Assembly: GCA_014529385.2 (NCBI GenBank)
Contig: CM043960.1
Location: 32,617,396 to 32,681,395 of the forward strand
Reading direction: 5' to 3'
DNA from: Adiantum capillus-veneris
Taxonomy: Eukaryota; Streptophyta; Polypodiopsida; Polypodiales; Pteridaceae
DNA length: 64,000 bases
In this document: piece after piece, positions 33,907-46,013 of the stretch
How positions within the stretch are numbered: position 1 is the stretch's first letter
How the letters are laid out: each line of letters opens with the position of its first letter
Notes under the pieces: model-generated
The model's input: only the letters and a program-made list of their open reading frames with translations
What the model was told of the DNA's origin: nothing
The model's database searches: none
Program-made: the position numbers and the translations under genes

Positions 33907-34179
33907 TTATGTGTAGGATCTGATAGGGTGCTCTCTCGTTGCTAGTCGCTCTTTCTCTTTTACTTTTTTATCTTGTTTTTGTGAGTATAAGGCTTTATAT
34001 ATACATTCCCTAAGATTGGAGATTAAGAGGTCAGGGAGAAAGGTTGAGAGGGAAGCAAGTGAATGATGGATGTCAACAAACACTCCCCCCTTCCTTGGGT
34101 AGATCATACCGTTTGAAATGATGTCGTCACCCTTTGAAACCAGTTGTTCCAAGTTGTTATAGGTGAAGGCTTTAACCAA
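33907..34179 (-). CDS. Short ORF overlapping the end of Gypsy-B polyprotein
   Basis: 90 codons overlapping the polyprotein terminus by 76 bp in another frame. It has a Lys/Glu-rich end (QKQDKKVKEKERL). No domain is recognised and coding status is doubtful; it may be a readthrough product or noise. Confidence 0.25.
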   Translation of the reverse strand: MVKAFTYNNLEQLVSKGDDIISNGMIYPRKGGVFVDIHHSLASLSTFLPDLLISNLRECIYKALYSQKQDKKVKEKERLATREHPIRSYT

Positions 34180-36362
34180 TAGTTTTCGACCTCTCTATGC
34201 GTTTCATCTAGTTGCAAGGGTGGTAAGGTACTCTCCCATGATTTTATTTGCAACATCGTTGTAGGTGGTGAACTTACAACGGGAGGTGTAAACTCTTTCT
34301 TGCTTGTATGGATATGTACAATGGTAGGTGGAGGTTCTATCGAAGCTTCTATTTCCGTATAGGAACTACATGAAGAGCAAGAAGCTTCATTTGATTTCCA
34401 TGTTCCTGAGCTATGTGGAACAAAGCGTTCTTTCTTTGGTACCCAAACTAGCTCTCGAGCAGGTGTGTCGCATTCTGTGATTTTTTCCTTTCCACGATCT
34501 TCAATTTGTTTTGGAGCCACAGGATTGAGCTCACATGGGCCCGGTTGCAGGTAAGAGTACAATTTACGTTTGGGCACCCATATTTGATCATTTCCTTCAT
34601 AGTATCCTTGGGCTTCCAATAGTCGTTTAGGAATCCAACGCAATGTTTCTTTACATTTCTTGAAGTGAGGGGGACGTTTCTTACGAGGCTTCCGTTTTTT
34701 AGCATCAGCCATGGTTACTAAAGAGGCTTTAGGGACCCACTTGTATGTTTTCTTTGTTATATTAGGATGGTTCTTGTGTGTCTCAAGCTTTCTTTCAACT
34801 ACATCAGTTGAAGCTCTAGAGAGTTGGGCTATGGGGACGTATGGTTCAACCTCTTGGACATGCAATGTCTTGGGTTTTATTTCCTTAGGCAATATCTCAG
34901 GGACTATGGCTTGAGTGGTAGGGATAAGAGTTGGTTTTTGCGTTGTGACACCCCCATTCCCCCAATCAATAGTGCATTTGGTGGCTATCATCCACGTGCG
35001 TCCTAGGTTTATATTACCCTCCATAGTTCCAACAGGCATGACCAAAAAGTCTTGAGCTACCACCCCATTATCATAACTGACAGAAGTATGCCAGATTCCA
35101 AAAACCGTAGTTTTTTTCTTGTTGACACCCTTGACTTGGATAATACTCTCAGATAGAGGTGTCTTCCCTAATTGACACCACACCCCATATGATAGCAGAT
35201 TATATTTAGCACCCGTGTCCAATAAGGCGTTATATAGCACTTTTCCATAGGCACTATTTAACTCAATAGGGTATCGTAGAGGCGTGTCAGAGTCCAGCCA
35301 ATCATCCTCTGTTTCAACGTGGAATGCATGTGTAACTCCAAGGTTAGCCTCTCGCTGGCGTCTTATGCGTTGTTGGCACTCTTTCGCCTCAGCTTGAGCT
35401 TGTATCTTTTTCAATTCTATTTGAGCCTTGGCTGTCTTTTTTGTATGGATGGCACGTAGCTCCTCTTGGCTTAAAGGATCATAGTATCTTTTAAATTTGC
35501 TCCCATTGAGGAATCCAATGGTTTCAACTCCATCAAGAGTCTCCACACGAATGGTTCCTTGTGGGGTGATCTCACATACTCTATATGGTCCTTTTCCCGC
35601 ATATTTCAACTTTTTCTTTTCGTTACGCACTCCATACATAAGGACTTTATCACCAACATTGATATCTTTGTTCTTTAGATGACGGTGAAACCATTTTTTC
35701 CTCCTATCTTTCTCCACAAGTGCATTTTGCACAGCTAATTGCCTCTCTTCATCTAGCCTGTCAAGGATATATAATCGCTCAACTAACGGGTTACCATCCC
35801 AACCTTCTTGAGAAGCTACTCGAAGACTAGGAACGACAAACTCCCATGGCATAACCGCTTCTTGGCCATCCACCATCTTGAATGGTGTGCAGTTAATGGC
35901 AACTTTATACGCAGTACGATAAGCCCATAGAGCTGATATAAGCTTTAAATCCCAATCTGTGCGATGAGCTTCCACCGTTTTGGTTAAGATAGAGATTAAG
36001 GTCTTATTGGTGCTCTCAGCTTGGCCATTTGCTTGTGGATAATAAGGTATGGATTTATGGTGAGCTATCATAAAGTTGGTAGTGAGTTCTTTTATTACTC
36101 CATTTATAAAATGACTACCATTGTCACTCACAATCTCAAAGGGACAACCAAATCTTGTAATAATGTTCTCAAAGAGAAACTTGGCAGTTGACCTTGCATC
36201 GGCCTTACGTGTCGCCCTGGCTTCTGCCCACTTTGTCACATAGTCAGTGGCAACGATAATATATCGAGATTGAGTGCTACGAGCTGCCGAACTAATTGGG
36301 CCTACAAAGTCTAAACCCCATTTTTCAAATGGTTGAGTCACTTTAACAGGATGTAAGGGCAT
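34104..36362 (-). pseudogene. Gypsy-B integrase core, PR2 and W-P-K repeats
   Basis: About 752 residues. Residues 1-180 are the integrase core: WGLDFVGPI (first Asp), IVSDNGSHF (second Asp) and QANGQAESTNK (Glu), so the DDE set is intact. A C-terminal domain follows (VGDKVLMYGVRNEKKKLKYAGKGPYRV) with no chromodomain. Near residues 375-460 is a retropepsin-like module: VLYNALLDTGAKYNLLSYG (D-T-G) and NINLGRTWM (hydrophobic-Gly strand). The tail has KWVPKAS, RWIPKRL, IWVPKRK and VWVPKKE in a Lys/Pro-rich background. A protease domain after integrase is unusual, because PR1 is already present upstream. The upstream integrase zinc module is in the same frame beyond a stop at 36423. Confidence 0.88.
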
Positions 36363-36422
36363 CCTATCCTTTTGTTGTGTGATCTTGTAACATTGGCATT
36401 CATCACATCCTTTTGCAAAAAG

Positions 36423-37517
36423 TTATGCATCCTTAAATAAGGTTGGCCACCTATAGCCTGATTGCAATACCTTTCTAGTTGTTAGTTCCCCTGAGAAATG
36501 TCCTCCGGCTATACCCATGTGGGCTTCTTGCAGTATGTATAAATACTCATCCTCATGGGCACAACGTCTAAGAATATCATCCTTCCCTAGCCTGTAGAGA
36601 GTTCTTGCAATGAGAGAGTAAGGTTCACATTCTTTTAATAGTTTTCGAGCTATGTCCTTATGAAGCTCTTTGGGTGGAAAACCATTAACTAGAAAGTTCA
36701 CAATCTTCTCACTCCATTCAGGTATGGTTTCAACTAGGAATAGAGAAGTATCAGGCAATTCATCATCGACGCCAGTAGGGGCTTCACCATTGGGTATGCG
36801 AGACAAATGATCAGCCATGACATGTCTTTTACCAGGTCTCACCACAATGGTAAAATCAAACTCAAGGAGAATTAACAACCATCGTGTAATTCTTCCCGTG
36901 GAACAAGGTTTATTTACTAGATACAACAAGGCTTGATGATCAAAATAGAACACAAACTTGTTGGCCAGAAGGTAGTAGCGAAATTTCTTCACTGCATAAA
37001 TCATACCTAAACCTTCTTGCTCTGTAGTGGTGTAGTTTCTTTCGGCATCATTCAGCTGACGACTTGCAAAGCTAATGGGGTAGTCCAGTTTATGTTCTCC
37101 CGGTTGAGCTAGAACACACCCAATAGCAAAGTTCGATGCATCAATATGCACATGAAAAATTACATTCCAATCGGGCACTCGTAGAATAGGAGCGCTAGTC
37201 AAGGTCTTTTTCAATGACTCATAAGCTTGGTCACACTCCGTAGTCCATTGGAACTCAATAAGAAGCTTGTACAAAGGACGAGCTATCTCGGCAAAGTTTA
37301 AAATAAACCGTCGGTAATAACCAACATGGCCCATGAACCTTTGAACTCCTTTATAGTTTGTAGGTGGTGGCAATTCAGCAATGGCTTTAATTTTTCCCTC
37401 ATCTGTGGAAATCCCATTTTTGGACACTATATGCCCTAAAATGACTCCATGTTTAATCCAAAATTGGCATTTGAAATGGTTTAAGGAGATGCGATACAAT
37501 CTACACTTCTCAAACAC
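36423..37517 (-). pseudogene. Gypsy-B RNase H and integrase zinc-binding module
   Basis: Continues the RT thumb (FEKCRLYRISLN...GHIVSKNGIS), then RNase H with FHVHIDASNFAIGCVLAQPG, YTTTEQEGLGMIYAVKKFRYYL and FYFDHQALLYLVNKP. The integrase H2C2 module is AHMGIAGGHFSGELT followed beyond the stop by CDECQC. Stops TAA at 37554-37556 and 36423-36425 bound the segment; the frame is unchanged through both. Confidence 0.9.
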
Positions 37518-37553
37518 TTTTCGTAAGCATGATAGATGTTCTTTCCAAGAGGA

Positions 37554-39167
37554 TTAAACACAAATGTCATCTAGGAAAGCTTCACAAAACTCCCTCAAAT
37601 ATTCTCTAAAAGCAGTGTTTATTAATCTTTGAAAGGTAACCGGGGCATTGGTTAAGCCAAAAGCCATAACACGAAATGCGAACACTCCAAATTCGGTTAT
37701 AAAGGCTGTTTTAGCTTGGTCCTCCAGCGCAATTGTGATTTGATTGTAGACAGAGTACCCATCTAAAAAGCTATAAGCTTCCTTCCCTGCAACTCTTTCA
37801 AGCATATGTTCTGAATATGGCAAGGGGTAATGGTCCCTCCTAGTGGCGACATTGACCTTTTTGAGATCCACGCACACTCTGAGTTTCCCATTCTTCTTTG
37901 GCACAATCACTATTGGAAACACCCATTCTGAGTGCTCAATAGGGTATATGAATCCACATTCCACAAGCTTTTCAATCTCTTCTTGAACGATCTTTGCATA
38001 TTTAGGATTCATTGGGTAGGGTCGTTGCTGAACTGGTTTAGCCATGCTGTTCATAGGGATTGTGTGTTGCACCACGGAAGGTGGAACACCTTTTATATCA
38101 TGATAAGTCCAGGAAAATATATCCCTGAATTCCTTGAGAAGTTCTTTAAGTACACATTCCTCAGTCGTTGTCAGATCTTGGGCAATGAAGACAGGTTTAG
38201 ACTCTTTTCCTGGGTCTGCTAACTCTATTTCCTTAACTATCGTTGGACCATCATAGACTCCATTGCTCCCATCGATAGGTTTTCTTTGAGCCTTTGTATA
38301 CACAACCTTACGTTCCTCTGTGGTATAGGATTTGAAATGTTCCGGTGCAGGGTGTAAGTCTGTGGGGTCCTGTTGTTCTGTGGACTGTGATTTAACTTCT
38401 GATTCCTTTTGTTGTTGAGCTAACTCTCGATTTTGTCGTCTCCTTACGGTACGGCTCAACTTTGGCTTCTCTGTAGCCTCTAGTTGTGCGATGTCAATGG
38501 GTTGTGGACTACACCACATAACGCTTTGAAGGTATTCACCCCAGTTATCTACCAACTTTCGATGAGCATCACATGCCCCTATATAATTAAGCCATTCTGC
38601 GGTAGATTTCTTTTCATTTATTCTAGCATGCACATTTGCTCGATATCGTCGCCTCTTATATCTCTTACTCTTCTTGTTTAATTCTCGATTACGGTCGATT
38701 TCTAGTAAAGACTCACTAGATGAATCACTACTTGTGTCTTCTGCTCCCTTGGATAGATTATCATCTAGGTTACCAGTGGGCCCTGAATGGTTTGTCCCCA
38801 CATTTGCACTAAGATTTAACTTAGATTCTTTGTCGTCAGAGTCAGTTTCAACTGATGATTCTGACCCTAAATCGTGTGGGCTATAGTCTTGTGAGGCGCT
38901 ACTGGTTTCAATGCCAGCCAAACTTTCATCTTGTAGATCATCAGAAGCTATATGCATTGCTTCTAGCATGTTTAAGGGTACAAGTGGTGGTATTTCATCC
39001 CCCTCAGGTGTTACCCAGGTCGTCCCCCTATTTCCCCAAGTGTCTATGGTTGCTGCTAGGTGGACCCAATCCACATTGTCCGACTCAATCATCCCAGGTA
39101 GTACATCCATATAAGGAGAATCTTCCCCAGCATCAGTATCCGCTTTACACGTGTAACAATACTGCAA
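37554..39167 (-). pseudogene. Gypsy-B pre-RT spacer and reverse transcriptase
   Basis: The first 300 residues are a polar spacer with no recognised domain (SSVETDSDDKESKLNLSANV...). RT begins near AQDLTTTEECVLKELLKEFRDIF. Motifs are PYPMNPKYAKIVQEEIEKL, VPKKNGKLRVCVDLKKVN, AFGLTNAPVTFQRL and EAFLDDICV (catalytic D-D). TGA at 39234 separates it from PR1 upstream, in the same frame. Confidence 0.9.
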
Positions 39168-39233
39168 TGGGGCCGAGTGAACTGTGGTGTCAGATCTATG
39201 ATCAATTATAAACCTATTTCCTAGAGGATGTGC

Positions 39234-41510
39234 TCAACGTGTCACAAGATCCACTCGAATGATAGAATCTTGGAACTGCAAGTAGACATGGTTTTTAGAC
39301 CAGTCATGCACCATTTTTGCTTCCCTCATGAAAGGACGTCCTAAGATCATCTCCGATGCCATAGTGTGTTTGGAGAAATCCATAACAATAAAGGTAATCC
39401 TTATTTTATGTCCAAAGACCTTGATCTTGAGATCTTCTAACATCCCAATAGGTTTAACAATAGACCCATTGGCCGTCTTCACTACCATGGTTGTGGTCAC
39501 AAGGTGAGGTCTTCCCATAGTTTCCCAGCAATTTTTAGTCACAATGCTAACCCCAGTGCCACCATCAAGGATTCCCTTCAAAGTTAATCCCTTAGTAGTG
39601 ATTGGTATAGTCGCATTAGATTCATCACCCTCAAAGTATTGTCCCAACTTGTTAACAGGTATTTCTATAACAAGGTTCTCATATAAGTTCGGTTGTGGAT
39701 CTAAGTGTTCCTCCTCTATTGGCATCTCTGCAGCTCCATCCATCTGTGCAAATTGAGGTAGCCCAAACTTTAGTTCTCCATTGAGGAAGGGTCGAAGGGC
39801 TGAGACTAGCTCGGGGTCTTTATATAGTTTGGACATGATGGTGGTTCTAACTTCTGAAGACATGAAATCCATCAATTTGGCAATGTTTAACGGTACCTTT
39901 TGGCCTTGAGTCCCTTGACGTGGGGAAGATGGGATCTCCATTTCTTCGATAGGATCAGGTAGTCCCTCTGTAAACATTCTTTCCATCAAGAAGTGAGTAC
40001 GCCCATTGTCCCATGACTTTAAGTCACTTTCTTCTTGGATGACACTAGGTATGTCCAAGGGTCTATGGACTTGGTGAGGTTGTTGTTGTGTAGGGAACAC
40101 GGTGTCTGTAATCTGGATCTTCCTAGGTGCTGGTTCTAGATCCCTTTGGGTATCTTCTACCAAACTCCTTAAATGATTGACTCGCTCAATCTCCTCTGTA
40201 GGGTTTGGGTAAGTTCCTATCTTCTTTTTGGATCCTGGCCATTGTGGCTCATGAAAATCTTCCTTGTTGGTTTCTATGTTAGTGGTCGTTTTGGTCTCCA
40301 TGGTTTCACCTAAATCAGAATCTTCTTCAGCGTCATTCATATATACGGGGTCGTCACCAGTCTCTATGTTGATCTTTGAACTAGGGTCTGACTTCGCTTC
40401 CTTTTGCGATCTCTTTCTTCGTGTTTTCTTCTTTTTCCGAGATTGGGCAATTGATGCCGTGTCTCTTTCCTCAAGAATATAATTTTGTTTTTGGAGCATC
40501 GATCGTGTGAGTATGTTTACTAGTACCACGGGTGTACTAGGTGATGGCTCCTCGGTAACTTCAATCAAGTTTAATGGCGTGATCTTCGGTGCATTTGGAT
40601 TATTTGGACATTGGTCAATCAAATGATCTATGCCACATCTATTACACATGAGTATCGGCATTGTAGACGTGCTCGCTTGATTGGTTTGCATTAGTGTGGC
40701 GTTCTTTTGTAGCCTGATAGGACACTCGGCTACATGATGTGGACCTCCACACTCATAGCATTGAAGAGGTGGTCTCTTAGCGGTGTAATTGATATTTTGG
40801 CCTCTTGCCGCAAGAGCAGCTACTTGATATACAGGTTTGACTTGTCCCCAATAGTCCTCCATGTAGTATTGTGGACTTTCTTCAAGCACATCCATCCCAT
40901 AGGCGATATTAGGATCTATATCTTCCTCATAGCCTTCCAAACAAGAAATAGATGACTCACAACCCACTTGATTCACAGAAGTGATTCTTGGATGTGGTGG
41001 TTGCGGTCCTAGCACTTGAGGTGGTAAAGGTGTTGTTTGAACAACATTTTGGGCCCTAGGGACCATGTGTTGTGCTGTTTGTTCAAGAGGTGGGGCCTGC
41101 ATCAAGGCAGGCACTCGAGGTGTGTCTGTCCATGCTAAGGTTGGTCTATTGGCCATCTCACGCTTAAATACTATGCAATCCTTAGCTTGATGACCATACC
41201 TCCCACATGCATTGCAGTTCCCATTGAATTTTACTCTAAAAGTAGGGCATTCACTGGTACTATGCGGTCCATAGCATACTGAGCACCATTGCTGCTCCCT
41301 TCTTGGATACATATGATTGTTTTGCGGAGCACGATTGTCTCTAAGACTCTCTTGAATAGCCTTGGTGAGATCTGCTAAAGTCATCTCAGATATCTTTGGC
41401 TCCTTAGCAATAGGCTTTAGGGTCATTGGCTGATGCCCTGATGCTTGCGAGCTAATAGATTTAGTCTCAACAGACACTCTTTCTCCTTGAATCATTAAAT
41501 TATCCTCCAA
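39234..41510 (-). pseudogene. Gypsy-B gag nucleocapsid (four zinc knuckles) and PR1
   Basis: 758 residues. The knuckles are CSVCYGPHSTSEC, CNACGRYGHQAKDC, CYECGGPHHVAEC and CNRCGIDHLIDQC. Only the second is the standard CX2CX4HX4C; the other three are CX2CX3HX4C. A basic patch (SRKKKKTRRKRSQKEAK) and an acidic disordered segment follow. PR1 is near 39480-39620: LKGILDGGTGVSIVTKNCWE has D-G-G rather than D-S/T-G, and MILGRPFMREAKMV is the second strand. The D-G-G change may lower or abolish activity, which is of interest because PR2 downstream keeps D-T-G. Confidence 0.88.
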
Positions 41511-43052
41511 TTGGATCGCATTGGTGGTGACTGCTTCCCAAGTGGTGATACCTCTAATGACTAGACCATTGTAGATATCCTCATGTCACAACCCCCTAAT
41601 GAATCTATCAAGCAATTGGTTATTGTTGAAGCGCTCATTTGGATTACAACGAGAATTCAAATGCTTCAAGCGACTTATAAAGTCTCTCACCGACTCTCCT
41701 TCCTCTCGTTGGGCTTTCTAGAGCTGAGAGGCTACACCCCAAAGCACTCCCTCTCGTATGTATTCCTTTAAGAACAGTCTCCTAAGAGTAGGGTAAATCG
41801 TTTTTTCTTCCACCCTTAGGGTTCTATACCAATCCCCAGCCTTTCCACTTAAGGTTAGGCTTAAAGCATTGCTCTTATGTAGGTCATTGTGTTCTCCTAG
41901 AGAATCGCATATTTGTTCAAACACTTTGATATGCTTTCTCACATCCCCGTCTCCACTAAATTTTTGTGTGAGCTTGGCTATTTGTACTGCCTTACTTCTA
42001 GGCTCTCTATCAGGCGTGTTACGCATATTCTCAGCAATAGATCGACCAATAGCTTGAGCAAATGTTGCCAAGTCACCTAAGTGAGCAGGCACCGTGGGTG
42101 AAGGTGCTCCAGAGACTACATGTGGAGTAGGTATTGGCATTGGGCTTGGCGCATAGGAAGCCCTTGGGTTCCACGTTGGGTACGATGTTGTGCCATGTGG
42201 TGGTCCATAGTTCATATGAGTGGCCCTAGGCATAGCAGACGTCGGATGTGACATGCTAATGCTAGCCGGTATAGTCCCATGGAAATGAGAACTTGTGTAT
42301 TGTGGTTGTGGAGCATAGGTAGTTGAAACAATGGGAGGGGTAGGGACTACATGAGTGTGATGACCCATAGGTGCATACGATTGGTACACACTTGTAGGTA
42401 CTGTTGCAGGCATTGAGCTACCATGTAGCGGTGCTTTACTAACAAACAAGGTCCATGGTGTGTTTCTTGGCATGCCCATCATTGGGGTAGGCATGGTATC
42501 CGTGGTGTCATCAAGGGAAAGATGAGCTAGACTTGGAAAAGTAAAGCTATCACTTGTGGGCTCAGATTGCATTGAGACCCCTTGCGAAACAACATATGGG
42601 GGATCGATGGGATTCACTGGGGGAGTCTCCATTTGTGACAGAGTGGGTTGTTTCCCTTTGCTCGTGTCTAAAAATCGCATAGGACCCGTTGAAGGTATGT
42701 TCATTCCTCGATTTTGCCTCTAGGACTGGATAATTCTATGGATGACATTGCAGATCATGTGTTGTTGTTCCTCTAGACTAGTGGCACTAGATGTGGATTG
42801 TACAACTTCTAACCAACCCACATGGTATGTGTAGCCCATGTATAGGTCGGTCAAAGTCTCCGTGTGTAGGTCATATTCCCAATTTTCATTGAGAAATACC
42901 CTGTCCAAACTTGGTGTACTAGAGGGTTGCCGTGAGGTGGATGCAATGTTGCTTCCCATGTTTTGACTTTTAGTCACCGCTACCTTAGAGGCGACTTTGG
43001 AAGGTGGTAGCTCAGTAGGGCCCTCATTAAATGACGTAGGTAGAATGTCCAC
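41511..43052 (-). pseudogene. Gypsy-B gag matrix/capsid region
   Basis: One frame from ATG 43052 with stops at 42720-42722, 41718-41720 and 41586-41588. The N-terminal 110 residues (MDILPTSFNEG...) have no recognised domain. A Pro/Thr/Met-rich stretch (MPTPMMGMP, SYAPSPMPIPTPHV) follows, then the capsid from FAQAIGRSIAENMR, with SGDGDVRKHIKVFEQICDS, LSGKAGDWYRTL and GESVRDFISRLKHLNSRCN, in Retrotrans_gag order. Confidence 0.85.
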
Positions 43053-43860
43053 GTGGACACTCTGAGGGAGTGTGGGGTCTACAGGAGATGTGAATGGTGA
43101 TTCTACTTTCCACCCCCTTCGTTTACTTCACTAGCCGTAGGTTCAGAGCGCGTAGCTCTACTAAAAGTTTCCATCAAACGGCCAAAAACACTAGTTCCAG
43201 GTTGTTGGGCCCAACTAGGTACGGTTTCATTTGTTCCCCCGGGGCTTTGTGTAAGATGCTCTTCCATAATATCGTAGTCAGAGAAAGAGTCGCTAGCCGC
43301 TAAACTTACAACTAATTTTTCTTGTGGAAATAAATATTCCCCTCACAAGAGAGCCTTGCGCATGAGACCTCGCCCAAAAGAAAGAATTTATTTTTAATTT
43401 TTTAATTTTTAATTAACAATTGGTTTTTTCTATTTTTCTGTTTTTTGAAGATAATGTTGAAGGAAACGTGCTGATCTGTGGGGCGTGAAACTGCTGCGCA
43501 CTGGACTGAACTAAGTGCGGATAACAGGATCGTGCAAACCAGATCTGAGCCATTCCGACTGTGCAGAATATAAATTGAACTAGATGTACCAAAAACGAGC
43601 CGAATTGACTGTGCTGAACCGAACTGTAAGCAGAAATCGAAATGTGCAAACTTGCTGTGCCCTCAAACAGAACTGTGTGAGCTGCAGCAGAACTGTAAAT
43701 AAACAGACCTTTCGTATACTAACCCACAACACAAAACTCTTGCAAATCTACACCAGATCTGCGCACACAGTCGCCAGGCTTCTCTTTCTTCCTTCTTACT
43801 TAAGCTTAGTGACTCCACGGGGCAGCACAGAGTGCTTCCCGGAGCTTGGTGCACGGCAAC
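43053..43860 (-). other. Gypsy-B 5' leader
   Basis: 0.8 kb between primer site and gag, much shorter than in Gypsy-A or Gypsy-C. It has an AT-rich run at about 43385-43440. I looked for repeated palindromes like those of the other two elements and saw none. Confidence 0.6.
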
Positions 43861-43878
43861 TCCCCGGCAGCGGCGCCA
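43861..43878 (-). other. Gypsy-B primer binding site (tRNA-Asp)
   Basis: TGGCGCCGCTGCCGGGGA on the minus strand, four bases inside the 5' LTR; it matches the tRNA-Asp 3' end as used by many plant Gypsy elements. Confidence 0.9.
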
Positions 43879-43882
43879 AAAA

Positions 43883-44446
43883 TGTGCGCGTCTGCCGCAC
43901 GTGTCGGAGCTAGGGACTTGCTGAGCACCGTGTGCGAGCCACGAAGGCTGCAAGCTCACAGAGAGCAGGGGTGTGTCACTCACCTCCCTGCGCTTGTCGC
44001 CGTGAAGGATTCCTCGTCGCGAAGAAGAAGGAGCCGCCGCTTCGCCACGCTCAACCGCTTCGCCGCCGCTGTCGTGCCTTCATAATGTTCGATCGCCCAC
44101 ACACACTCTCTCTCTCTCTCCCTCTCTCTCTCACACACACACACAAGGAGGTGAAGAAGAAGAAGATGGAGATGGAGATGGAGCAAAAGCACTCTTCTAT
44201 TGCACAAATGAGAGAATAACTCAATTTTAGGTTTAGGTGACTTTTGTATGAGCTCGCCCCATTCACATTTAGGCGCCCATGCTTAACCAACTAACCCTTG
44301 TGTGTTCCAGTTAGATTGCGCCTCTCATCAGCGATCACTCTACCCTTTTCCTATTGGACCGACAAGCCTGGTACCTGACTCTACCAAATAAATAATACAA
44401 TGTCCGTCGTAGGTAATAGGGTGTCCGTGAGCCGTGAGGGTTAACA
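43883..44446 (-). repeat. Gypsy-B 5' LTR
   Basis: 564-bp direct repeat of 31617-32183, followed by ATAAG at 44447-44451. Confidence 0.95.
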
Positions 44447-44594
44447 ATAAGCAAAGAGCAGGATGCATGGGCACAATGAGAAATTTGAGGCAAAAGAGCT
44501 GAGCGAGAGAAGAGTGTGACGACTAGGAACTTCTTCACCCACATGCAAGACGGAACAGAGAAACAAGGACCCTTTAATATGAAGCATTCTACAC

Positions 44595-44636
<42 letters not shown>

Positions 44637-44796
44637 CTGCGCCCTCTCTCTCTCTGCACGCCCTCTAGACTTTTCCTCTCCCCTCTGCAAGAAAACAAAG
44701 CATCTTCTAAGATTCCCATTAATACAACCCCAAAAAACGATTTCGCCCACCTATTTTTGCTCAATCTTAGGCCTTGGTCATTTTGATACTTATAAT
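44447..44796. repeat. Right part of duplicated segment, copy 1
   Basis: Together with about 31420-31616 this forms one about 545-bp copy split by Gypsy-B. The unsplit copy is 45655-46181. Shared text includes GCAGGATGCATGGGCACA, CTTCTTCACCCAC and AAGACTTGTGATTTCATGG. It contains a CT tract at about 44599-44633. Confidence 0.85.
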
Positions 44797-45654
44797 CCAT
44801 GCATCCACATCTATATCTTCTAATGGTTTCAAACAAAATACATTCACTACATTCATAGGCCAAGGAAATTCTAAAGTAAAGAAAAAGAAGAATCCAAAGG
44901 TTAAATGATACATACATTGGAGGCATGCTCGATCGCTTCTTTATATAGACATTAGTATTTTGAGTTTTCACTTTCATGAGGCTTTCATTTCCTAGACTCA
45001 CCCTCGGCCTCTCGTGCATACCCCCCCCCCCTCTCTTTGCTTATTTATTTAAGCGACATGCAACGGTGTCTATAAAAAAGGTTCTTTGTGGGTGCAGGTT
45101 GGGGGCCTCTTGCTCTGGTTGAGGTTCTGGTGTGTGCAGCTAGTGGGTCTGTTCTGGTGGTATACTCTCATGCTCGCGCAGAGTTAGGAGGGTGCTATGG
45201 AAGGCCGGTTGGTTCGCTTGGTGTTATGGGTGGCACCTCTGCTACTCGAGATGGTTTGTGTTTAGGTTACTCTGTGTGCAGATCTATTGTGTCCATGAAC
45301 AGAAGGGGCGATGGTGGTAGAGTCTCACCTTTCGGTGGCATTCATGGTTGCCTGGATTTGCTGATGCCTTTTTTTGGGGTGTGATGGTACTGCTCTGACC
45401 CTTCATTGGATGTTAGAGCTCTGTCCCTTTTTTGGTTCTTGACGGTCGCTGGTTGCATCTGCAGGGCAGTGGGGACTACTATTGGCCCCGCCTCCTTCTT
45501 CATCTTTAAACTATCTATCGAGGTGGCACCCTAATCAACCGATGTAAGGTCGTGTTGGCTCGGGTTGTAAGTTGGATTGGCTCTATCTTGGTTGTAGTGG
45601 GATGCAATGGCACGTTCTAAGCATGGTTGTGCTTTGTAAATTTTTTTATTTTGC
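44797..45654. other. Unique spacer, partly GC-rich
   Basis: Contains a poly-C run (about 45019-45032) and a GC-rich stretch at 45090-45620 ending in T-rich sequence (GTAAATTTTTTTATTTTGC). A 98-codon open frame (45088-45384, no ATG start) has no recognisable domain. The T-rich end might be a retroposon tail, but I see no RT. Confidence 0.4.
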
Positions 45655-45959
45655 TACCCCTGCAAACAAGTTGCACACTACCATTGCAGTGCAGCTTTGA
45701 CAAGCATTTGCAACATCTCAAAGACTTGTGATTTCATGGTGGGTATCAATGAGATCCCAAGCAACACAGAAGAAGAACGAGGTCATTGGGATGAGCGCTT
45801 GGCAAGATAGGGGCAAATAAGCAAATAGCAGGATGCATGGGCACAGTGAGAAATTCAAGGCAGAAGAGCTGAGCGGGAGAAGAGTGTGATGACTAGGAAC
45901 TTCTTCACCCACGTGCAAGATGGAACAGAGAAACAAGGACCCTTTAATATGAAGCATTC

Positions 45960-46013
<54 letters not shown>

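Larger units (their letters stand above)
31617..44446 (-). mobile_element. Gypsy-B: 12.8-kb Ty3/Gypsy element with post-integrase protease-like domain
   Basis: LTRs of 567 and 564 bp (TGTTAACCCTCACGG...GACGCGCACA in element orientation) are flanked by ATAAG at 31612-31616 and 44447-44451. The primer site is a tRNA-Asp complement. From 43052 to 34104 one reading frame of nearly 3,000 codons carries gag, zinc knuckles, PR1, spacer, RT, RNase H, integrase, a second aspartic-protease-like domain (PR2) and W-P-K repeats. It is interrupted by six stops and by no frameshift. Two small ORFs follow. The LTRs differ at roughly 24 positions, about 4%. Confidence 0.96.

Noticed and set aside
38674-39211. 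Plus-strand frames antisense to the Gypsy elements (for example 38674-38886, 38855-39211, 49139-49675, 59411-59938)
   Set aside because: They mirror the coding strand of clear retroelement domains; composition follows from the antisense codons.
45088-45384. 98-codon GC-rich frame
   Set aside because: It lacks an ATG start and any recognisable domain; described only as spacer.
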